Source: an uncultured Fidelibacterota bacterium (lineage in GTDB: Bacteria > Fidelibacterota > Fidelibacteria > Fidelibacterales > Fidelibacteraceae). From it: a stretch of DNA of 36,044 nt. The stretch covers positions 1 through 36,044 of the forward strand of contig CALMFL010000310.1 in assembly GCA_937862595.1 (NCBI GenBank), written 5' to 3'. Of the stretch, positions 7,794 through 14,498 are shown piece after piece (the first letter of the stretch is position 1; every line of letters starts with the position of its first letter). The notes under the pieces are model-generated. The model saw only the letters and a list, made by a program, of their open reading frames with translations, did no database searches and had not been told where the DNA came from. Made by a program: the position numbers and the translations under genes.

Positions 7794-10373
7794 ATGGTAA
7801 AACTTAAATCCGTTCTGATCTTTTGTTCTATGGCAGCCGCATTTCTGAATGCGGCCGTCTGGACGGTTCCGGACAGTATTGCGACCATTCAGGATGCCGT
7901 CAGCATCGCCGCTTCCGGAGATACGGTGCTGATCATGCGCTCTTTCCAGAACAGAGGGAACGTTGAGATCGTTGGAAAATCGATCTCCCTTCTTTCCAAC
8001 AATTATATCAAGAATCCCTCGTCCTATAATTTTTCCTCGGGCGTAGCGCTCTACGATACCTCCGCTTCCGCACCCTTGCTTTTGATCGACCATGCCGACA
8101 GCACAGTCATCATGGGTCTATTGTTCGACCTTGCCGGCGGCGCGAACGCAGGAGGCATCCGCATTCTGGATTCAAAAGGCGTCCGGTTGACGGGCGTTCA
8201 CCTGAAAGGCAACTCCCTGACACTTGTAAATTCAAGCGTTGAAATGACTCGTTCGCGGCATTATCAATTCTCGGATCCTGCCTCTCCGGCCTTGTCGCTC
8301 GACCGGTCGTCCCTTGCGGCGTGGAATTCGGTCTGGGTCTCTCAGAGCGCCTCGGTTCTGCTCTCCGCCGTGAATTCAAGTTCGCTTTCTTTCAGCAACG
8401 TTGCCGCGTATAATAATCAGTTTTCTTCCGCCTTGATCCAAACGTCAGCATCAAGCCATCATTATGATTTCGTTACCTTACACAACAATGCTTCTCCCGA
8501 TCCTGCGTGGTCGGCGGCCGGATCTGATATCACGATTGAGAACTCTGTGTTTTCACACACCCTTCCGCCCGATACCGTTCAGTTTCTCGTCCGTTATTCT
8601 GCGGTCGCGGGCGGATTTCCCGGAGAAGGCAATATTGCGGAAGATCCGGAAATTGATCCCGCCCTGGCCTGGCCGGCGCTGTCTTCCGTGTCGCCCTGCA
8701 TCTCTTCCGCCGATCCCGATACGGCGGGCATACCCCGCACGGACCTTCTGGGCGCAAAGCGCCCCGACCCCGACTGGGCGCCTCCCGACATGGGCGCCTA
8801 CGAATCTCCCCGGCACGTTCTTCTGAATCCCGATCATCATTTCTTAATTTCTCCGCTGGGGGACGATATTTGGGGGAACGGCAGCAGCGGGCGCCCCTTT
8901 GCCGGCATTCAGCGCGCCGTTGACTATGCGCAGAACGGCGATACGCTCATTGTGCTGCCCGGGACGTATACGGGAAACGTTCTGATCAGCGAAAAATCCC
9001 TTACGCTGGGGTCCCGGTTTATTTTTCACGGCAATCCCGCGGCGGCCGATTCGGTCGTGCTTTTCCCCGATACCTCGGGCTATGCATCCGTGATCACCGT
9101 CCTCAATGCGGATTCCGTTGCCGTCCGCGGACTTACGCTTAGCGGCGGCAGCGGTCATTTTTATTATAACAACTACACCTACGGGGGCGGGCTGTACTGC
9201 GAGAACAGCACCTGCTTCCTTGAACAAACAAAGATCACGAACAACCGGGCCGATTTTTCCGGCGGGGGCATTTTCGCTTACTCCTCCACACTTCATCTTG
9301 ATCATGTTGAGCTGACGGACAATGCCGCATATCTCGGCGGTGCGATCAGTCTGAATCAAAGTACGGCAAATATTGAATATACGGTCATTCGGGACAATAC
9401 GGCGTCTTCCGGCGGGGGTATCTTTGCGGAGAACCTTTCCCGTGTTGTGCTTTTTTATGGGGATCTTTCCCGAAATACGGCGCATTCGGATTCGCTTTCG
9501 GCGTTCTTTCAAAAACCCGCCGCCGTATCTCAATACGGCGGGGGTCTCTATGCAACCAATAGCGATCTCCGGATCCATAACACTCTGATCAGCGAGAACA
9601 TCTCAAAAAACAAAGGCGGGGCGATCGCTGTCCGCAGCGGTGAGGTGGCCCTCCTGCAATCCACCGTCGCCGATAACGCCGCGCTTTCGGATTCCTGCGG
9701 CGTTCTCTTTTTCGACCAGCAATCCGATCCGGTGAGGATCGTAAATTCAATCGTCTGGAATCCCGATGAGATCGATTGCGAATGCCGATATACCGAACTT
9801 GAACTCAGCCATTCGGACATGCGGGGAGGACTTAACGGCATCCTGCTTGACGGGACCGGCAATGACGATATCACGGCAATAGCCTTGTTTGAAACAGACC
9901 CGCTCTTTGGATCCGACTATAGGCTGTCTCCGTCGTCTACGCTTTTATCCTCCGGAATTCCCCAGTACGTGCGCAACGGATATTATCTCTTAAATTACGA
10001 ACCTTCTTTCTACTCCGGCAGCGCACCCGGCCTTGGATATGCCGGCGCCGATCCCCCCGTTTCATTTTCGCTTTCACGGGTGCTTGTCGGACTGGAGCCT
10101 CTTCCTGAAGATCCCGATCTTCTGGCGGCTTATCCCAATCCTTTTAACCCCCAAACGAATCTCGAATTCACGCTTGCTTCTCCGGGAAATGTAGAACTTA
10201 TTATTTACAATCTCCGTGGAGGGTATGTTTTAACCTTGCTCAATACCGCTTTGCCCGAGGGACGTTACCGTCAGATCTTTAACGCCTCAGACTTACCCTC
10301 CGGCGTATATCTTTGCCGCTTAAGGCAGGACGGCGTAACGATCGCAACCCAAAAGCTGATGCTGGTAAAATAA
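7794..10373 (+). CDS. secreted right-handed beta-helix protein with T9SS type A sorting domain
   Basis: An 859-residue secreted protein. The ATG at 7794 is chosen because it gives a clean signal peptide, MVKLKSVLIFCSMAAAFLNA, cleaved before AVWTV; the in-frame ATG at 7773 would add seven polar residues. Two beta-helix modules follow. Module 1 starts with an IQDAVSIAASGDT segment near residue 32 and ends with PPDMGAYE. Module 2 starts near residue 350 with FAGIQRAVDYAQNGDTL and contains a run of GG-G/A-hydrophobic repeats with NN/DNxA turns (about 462-615), resembling Pmp-type repeats. The last 83 residues (777-859) are a Por/type IX sorting domain: AYPNPFNPQTN, then IYNLRG and LPSGVYLCRL. Such proteins cross the outer membrane by the T9SS and are released or attached to the surface. 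Substrate and ligand are unknown. The stop overlaps the mnmE start by one base (TAATG). Confidence 0.85.
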   Translation: MVKLKSVLIFCSMAAAFLNAAVWTVPDSIATIQDAVSIAASGDTVLIMRSFQNRGNVEIVGKSISLLSNNYIKNPSSYNFSSGVALYDTSASAPLLLIDHADSTVIMGLLFDLAGGANAGGIRILDSKGVRLTGVHLKGNSLTLVNSSVEMTRSRHYQFSDPASPALSLDRSSLAAWNSVWVSQSASVLLSAVNSSSLSFSNVAAYNNQFSSALIQTSASSHHYDFVTLHNNASPDPAWSAAGSDITIENSVFSHTLPPDTVQFLVRYSAVAGGFPGEGNIAEDPEIDPALAWPALSSVSPCISSADPDTAGIPRTDLLGAKRPDPDWAPPDMGAYESPRHVLLNPDHHFLISPLGDDIWGNGSSGRPFAGIQRAVDYAQNGDTLIVLPGTYTGNVLISEKSLTLGSRFIFHGNPAAADSVVLFPDTSGYASVITVLNADSVAVRGLTLSGGSGHFYYNNYTYGGGLYCENSTCFLEQTKITNNRADFSGGGIFAYSSTLHLDHVELTDNAAYLGGAISLNQSTANIEYTVIRDNTASSGGGIFAENLSRVVLFYGDLSRNTAHSDSLSAFFQKPAAVSQYGGGLYATNSDLRIHNTLISENISKNKGGAIAVRSGEVALLQSTVADNAALSDSCGVLFFDQQSDPVRIVNSIVWNPDEIDCECRYTELELSHSDMRGGLNGILLDGTGNDDITAIALFETDPLFGSDYRLSPSSTLLSSGIPQYVRNGYYLLNYEPSFYSGSAPGLGYAGADPPVSFSLSRVLVGLEPLPEDPDLLAAYPNPFNPQTNLEFTLASPGNVELIIYNLRGGYVLTLLNTALPEGRYRQIFNASDLPSGVYLCRLRQDGVTIATQKLMLVK

Positions 10374-11734
10374 TGGCGACATTTGATCATAGCGACACGA
10401 TCGCGGCGATTTCAACTCCGCCCGGACTGGGCGGGATCGCCGTCATCCGGATATCCGGCGGCGACTCCCTTTCGATTGCCCTTAGCGGATTGTCCCTTTC
10501 TGCTCTGGAACCCCGCTATGCCCACTTTGCCGCCGTGATCGATCCGGAAAACAGCGAAAAGCTGGACGATGTGGTCGTCACGTATTTTAAGGGACCCGCC
10601 TCCTATACCGGTGACGACACGGTTGAGATTTCCTGTCATGGCGGGCTCAGCGCGGCACCGGCCATCCTTGCCCTGTATTATCGTCTTGGAGCCCGCCCCG
10701 CCCTGCCCGGCGAGTTCACCCGCAGGGCTTTCGTGAACGGAAAAATGGATCTTGTTCAGGCGGAAGCCGTTGCGGACCTGATCCATGCCGTTTCCGGGAG
10801 CGGCCAAAAGATCGCCGCGCGCACCCTTTCCGGATCCCTTTCAGAGAAAATCGATTCGCTTCGCGGTGAACTTACCGACATCGCCTCGATCCTGGAATTG
10901 GAACTTGACTTCTCCGAACAGGAGATCACACCGATTTCACGCGAGCTGATCACAAACAAGATCTCGGCGGCGGAAGAACACATTTCGATCCTGGCAAATT
11001 CTTACGGCGCCGGAAAGATCCTGCGCGAAGGCGCGCTTGTCCCGATCGTCGGCCGCCCCAACGCCGGCAAATCAAGCCTGCTGAACGCCCTGCTTGAAGA
11101 GGAACGTGCGATCATTTCACACATTCCGGGGACGACCCGTGACAGCATTGAAGAATCGTTTCTGCATCAGGGCTTTCTTTTCCGCCTCGTGGATACGGCG
11201 GGACTGAGGGACACGGACGATCCCATTGAAAAAGAGGGTGCGGAGCGCGCGGTCAGGATCCTTGAGAAAGCAGACCTGGTGCTCCTTGTCGTGGATCTCT
11301 CCCTTGGGGACGGTTACCGTTTTGAAAAAGAATTCCTCGCCGCCCGGGCTCATGTGCCGGTGATCGCGGTATTTAATAAAATGGACCTTTCTTCGATGTC
11401 TGACCCCTTCCCGAGCACTTATGCTGTTCATATTTCCGCAACACGGCATGAAAATCTTGACGCCCTTCTTTCCCTGATGCTGGATTGCGTCCGCACACAT
11501 TATCGTGTTGACGGAAATTCAATTGCGATCACAAAGCAGCGGCACCGTCACGCCCTGCTCTCGGCGCTAACATCCCTTGGAAAGGCAAAAGAAGCGCTCA
11601 TCCGGTCTCTTTCCAATGAGTTTATTTCCCTTGACATACGGGAAGCCATCCGTTCCCTTGATGATATTACCGGTAAAACGACATCGGAAGATGTTCTGAA
11701 CAACATCTTCGATCATTTCTGCATTGGAAAATAA
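10373..11734 (+). CDS. mnmE: tRNA uridine-5-carboxymethylaminomethyl(34) synthesis GTPase MnmE
   Basis: A 453-residue MnmE. It has an N-terminal tetrahydrofolate-binding domain (STPPGLGGIAVIRISG near residue 14), a helical domain (GKMDLVQAEAVADLI, 123-137), and an inserted G domain with GRPNAGKSS (227-235), GTTRD (253-257), DTAG (274-277) and NKMD (335-338). It ends in the family's CIGK (450-453). With MnmG it modifies the wobble uridine of tRNAs reading NNA/NNG codons. The ATG at 10373 overlaps the preceding stop. The frame is open 60 bases upstream into the beta-helix gene, but the family N-terminus begins at this ATG. mnmG follows after 95 bases. Confidence 0.97.
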   Translation: MATFDHSDTIAAISTPPGLGGIAVIRISGGDSLSIALSGLSLSALEPRYAHFAAVIDPENSEKLDDVVVTYFKGPASYTGDDTVEISCHGGLSAAPAILALYYRLGARPALPGEFTRRAFVNGKMDLVQAEAVADLIHAVSGSGQKIAARTLSGSLSEKIDSLRGELTDIASILELELDFSEQEITPISRELITNKISAAEEHISILANSYGAGKILREGALVPIVGRPNAGKSSLLNALLEEERAIISHIPGTTRDSIEESFLHQGFLFRLVDTAGLRDTDDPIEKEGAERAVRILEKADLVLLVVDLSLGDGYRFEKEFLAARAHVPVIAVFNKMDLSSMSDPFPSTYAVHISATRHENLDALLSLMLDCVRTHYRVDGNSIAITKQRHRHALLSALTSLGKAKEALIRSLSNEFISLDIREAIRSLDDITGKTTSEDVLNNIFDHFCIGK

Positions 11735-11829
11735 AACTGCTTTCCGGCTCCTTTGTATTACAGAGATCCCCTTTTTTCTCCTTCCTTATCTGTTTGCGAT
11801 CCATGTGCAAATAATGTAGATTCCTCACA

Positions 11830-13662
11830 ATGAAAACAGCATATGACATTGTCGTTGTCGGTGGCGGCCATGCCGGCGTCGAAGCGGCATTGGCTTCGGC
11901 TCGTCTTGGGAAAAACACCGCCCTGGTCACACTGGACAAAAAAGCCATTGCGCGCATGAGCTGCAATCCCTCTATCGGCGGACTTGCAAAAGGCCACCTC
12001 GTCCGGGAGATCGATGTCCTGGGGGGAGAAATGGCAAAGGCCATTGATGCGACCGGGATCCAGTTCAAGCTTTTAAATCTCTCAAAAGGCCGTGCCGTCT
12101 GGGCGCCGCGCGCACAGGCGGATAAGCGGCTCTACGAACGCTACATGCAAGATGTCATCGCACGCTGCCCGAACCTTGATGTCATCGAAAGTGATGTGCA
12201 AAAACTGGATCTCGCGAACGGCATTTTCAAGGGGATCTGTTTGCAGGACGGAACCCTGATCGGCGCTTCCGCCTGTATTTTGACCAATGGTACGTTTTTG
12301 CGCGGCAAGATCCATATCGGGAACATTCAGATCCCGGCGGGGCGCTACGGCGAATTACCCTCTATCGGGATTTCAGACCAGCTGAAAGATAACGGCTTCA
12401 CCGTCGGGCGCCTGAAGACCGGAACGCCCTCGCGCATCAGCAAACGATCGATCGATTTCTCCCGCCTCGAAATTCAGGAAGGGGACGTCTCCCCAAAACC
12501 TTTTTCTCATTCCACGCGCGGCTTCAATCCGCCCAACGTACCCTGCTGGCTAACCTATACAAATTCCGCCACCCATGATATTCTCCGGTCGGCGCTTGAC
12601 CGGTCCCCCCTCTATACGGGAAAGATCGCCGGCGTGGGACCGCGCTATTGCCCCAGCATTGAGGACAAGATCGTCCGTTTTTCGGATAAGCTCTCGCATC
12701 AGCTTTTCCTGGAGCCCGAATGGGCGGGATCTTCGCAATGGTATGTCAATGGTTTTTCATCTTCGCTTCCCATCGATATTCAGGTTCGCGGGTTGCGAAG
12801 CATTGCGGGACTGGAAAAGGCCGAGCTGATCAAGATCGGGTATGCGATCGAATACGATTATTTTCCTTCTTATCAGATCAAGCGGTCCCTTGAGACAAAA
12901 GCGGTCAGCGGCCTTTATTTTGCAGGGCAGATCAACGGCACCAGCGGCTATGAGGAGGCGGCCGCGCAGGGACTGATGGCGGCCGTCAATGCAGTAAGAA
13001 AACTGGAAGATAAAAAACCGGTGATCCTTGAACGTCATGAGGCTTATATCGGCGTTCTGATCGACGATCTTTGCTCCAAGGAAACCTCGGAACCTTACCG
13101 CATGTTCACAAGCCTTGCCGAATACAGGCTTTTGCTTCGCTGGGATAACGCACACCTCCGCCTGCTTGAGGCGGCCCGCGAGATCGGACTTCAATCCCCG
13201 GGCATGCTCGAACAATTTGAAACTGTTCGAAATGAATCCCGTGCCATTGTCCGGCTGCTTGAAAAAACGCGTATCACAGATGTAAACCCCCTGAACTTGT
13301 CCGTCGGACAATCGACGTCCCTGGCTCATATGATACGTCAGCAAAAAATCGACGAGGACCATATTTCCGATCTTCAGAAATACTATTTTCCCGACTATCT
13401 GCTCGATTCCATCGACCAGGCCTATGTCCTGACCCGATACGAAGGATATATAGATCGTCAATTCAAGCAGGTTCATCAAATGCACCAGCTTGAGGCAAAA
13501 AAAATACCTGCGGGGTTCATGTATGAAAAGATCTCATCCCTTTCAAACGAGGGACGTGAAAAACTCATTAAATTCCGCCCCGAAACCATTGGTCAGGCGA
13601 GCCGTATTCGCGGTATTTCTCCCGCGGATATTCAGGTCCTTCTGATCTTCCTTGCAAAATAA
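11830..13662 (+). CDS. mnmG: tRNA wobble uridine modification enzyme MnmG (GidA)
   Basis: A 610-residue FAD-dependent MnmG, partner of MnmE. The Rossmann FAD motif GGGHAGVEAA is at 11-20. Both functional cysteine regions are present: MSCNPSIGG (C45) and GPRYCPSIEDK (cysteine near 274). FAGQINGTSGYEEAAAQGL binds FAD. The helical C-terminal domain ends with FRPETIGQASRIRGISPADI, which contacts MnmE and tRNA. The length is close to the usual 620-630. The mnmE-mnmG order and origin proximity are common in bacteria. There is no clear ribosome binding site before the ATG at 11830. The 95-base gap to mnmE may hold a promoter, but none is obvious. Confidence 0.97.
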   Translation: MKTAYDIVVVGGGHAGVEAALASARLGKNTALVTLDKKAIARMSCNPSIGGLAKGHLVREIDVLGGEMAKAIDATGIQFKLLNLSKGRAVWAPRAQADKRLYERYMQDVIARCPNLDVIESDVQKLDLANGIFKGICLQDGTLIGASACILTNGTFLRGKIHIGNIQIPAGRYGELPSIGISDQLKDNGFTVGRLKTGTPSRISKRSIDFSRLEIQEGDVSPKPFSHSTRGFNPPNVPCWLTYTNSATHDILRSALDRSPLYTGKIAGVGPRYCPSIEDKIVRFSDKLSHQLFLEPEWAGSSQWYVNGFSSSLPIDIQVRGLRSIAGLEKAELIKIGYAIEYDYFPSYQIKRSLETKAVSGLYFAGQINGTSGYEEAAAQGLMAAVNAVRKLEDKKPVILERHEAYIGVLIDDLCSKETSEPYRMFTSLAEYRLLLRWDNAHLRLLEAAREIGLQSPGMLEQFETVRNESRAIVRLLEKTRITDVNPLNLSVGQSTSLAHMIRQQKIDEDHISDLQKYYFPDYLLDSIDQAYVLTRYEGYIDRQFKQVHQMHQLEAKKIPAGFMYEKISSLSNEGREKLIKFRPETIGQASRIRGISPADIQVLLIFLAK

Positions 13663-13977
13663 TTTTTTAGCCGACAAGATTTCTGCCTTCATAACTCCCC
13701 GCTGCGGGGCGATCGTCCGATCTTCGATATAAAAGTATGACCTTCCGTAATAAAAAGTATTCCATGGGGTAGAAATATTTATGATTAAATAGTTCATTAA
13801 TCGCTTGTTTTTCGTTTTTTGTCTTTTTAGATTGGTGCCAGTTAAAGGATACGTTGTGTAGGAAGAAGAAAAATCCATCATTACATCGCGGCCTGTTTAC
13901 AAAACGCTATCGAATGCTTGTGCGTTTGATTATTCGATAGTGTCACAAAGACAACGCACGAACAATAAGGAATGAGT
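13663..13977. other. intergenic region between mnmG and the RRM protein gene
   Basis: About 315 bases with no credible gene. Its first part has a short GC-rich hairpin, CCCCG-CTG-CGGGG (13697-13709), without a T-run. The middle (about 13740-13850) is AT-rich and probably holds the promoter of the RRM gene, but I cannot pick definite boxes. The last 75 bases hold interleaved inverted repeats, described separately. A minus-strand frame crosses this gap into mnmG but shows no family resemblance. Confidence 0.6.
13902..13940 (+). repeat. interleaved inverted repeats in the leader of the RRM gene
   Basis: CTATCGAAT (13907-13915) pairs perfectly with ATTCGATAG (13932-13940). AAACGC (13902-13907) pairs with GCGTTT (13922-13927). 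The two pairings interleave, so they are either mutually exclusive or form a pseudoknot. They end about 37 bases before the start codon. Confidence 0.5.
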
Positions 13978-14253
13978 ATGAATATCTATGTGGGAAACCT
14001 TCCCTACGACTCGACTGAAGAAGAGATCAGCCAACTGTTTGCAGAATTTGGCACTGTTTCAAGCACCAACATCATCAAAGACAAAACCACCGGTAACTCC
14101 AAGGGTTTCGGCTTTGTTGAAATGGATGACGACACCGAAGGACAAAAAGCGATCGACGAATTGAATGGCGCAGCCCTCAGAGGCCGCAACCTGAAGATCA
14201 ACCTCGCTCGTCCCCGGACAGAACGCCCCAGAGCTCCTCGCAAGACCTGGTAA
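13978..14253 (+). CDS. small RRM-domain RNA-binding protein
   Basis: A 91-residue single RRM. RNP2 is IYVGNL at residues 3-8 and RNP1 is KGFGFVEM near 43-50. The domain fills almost the whole protein and is followed by a short basic tail, RPRTERPRAPRKTW. The second ATG (13978) is chosen because AAGGA sits six bases upstream and the family normally begins MNIYVGNL. The ATG at 13972 overlaps that binding site. Small bacterial RRM proteins of this type occur in cyanobacteria and the FCB group and are often cold-inducible RNA chaperones. It is monocistronic, with its own leader inverted repeats and a perfect-stem terminator. Confidence 0.93.
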   Translation: MNIYVGNLPYDSTEEEISQLFAEFGTVSSTNIIKDKTTGNSKGFGFVEMDDDTEGQKAIDELNGAALRGRNLKINLARPRTERPRAPRKTW

Positions 14254-14276
14254 AAAACCAATTTCGATAGTACTCG

Positions 14277-14317
14277 AATCACGCTTCATTTATCCATGAA
14301 GCGTGATTTCTGTTTTC
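14277..14317 (+). terminator. terminator of the RRM gene
   Basis: A perfect 13-bp stem, AATCACGCTTCAT (14277-14289) with ATGAAGCGTGATT (14296-14308), a six-base TTATCC loop, then a T-rich tail (TCTGTTTT). It starts 23 bases after the stop codon. Confidence 0.8.
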
Positions 14318-14466
14318 CCTTCACTTTTGTCCGGAAATAATTTTGTTTAGGCAATACTTTATTCTTCTTTATTTGCCTGCATATTTTGACGGCAGCCGGT
14401 GTTGATAAACGGACTAATGCGCCGCTCTTAGGACGCGATTGCTTAATGTTCTGTCTGTTGATCGGG

Positions 14467-14475
14467 TGTGGATAA
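14467..14475 (-). other. perfect DnaA box (isolated)
   Basis: TGTGGATAA, the reverse complement of TTATCCACA, in the gap between the converging RRM and receiver/ATP-grasp genes. It lies 11 kb from the main box cluster at 25462. It may titrate DnaA or be incidental. Confidence 0.4.
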
Positions 14476-14498
14476 CTATTGCTTGCCGGAAATGTTGT

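Noticed and set aside
8844..9578. Minus-strand 244-residue frame inside the beta-helix gene
   Set aside because: Antisense to the repetitive beta-helix coding region; arises from its codon pattern.
13697..13709. CCCCG-CTG-CGGGG hairpin after mnmG as a terminator
   Set aside because: The stem is short, the loop is three bases and no T-run follows.
13543..13881. Minus-strand 112-residue frame between mnmG and the RRM gene
   Set aside because: About 120 bases overlap the mnmG end; there is no recognisable domain and no clear ribosome binding site.
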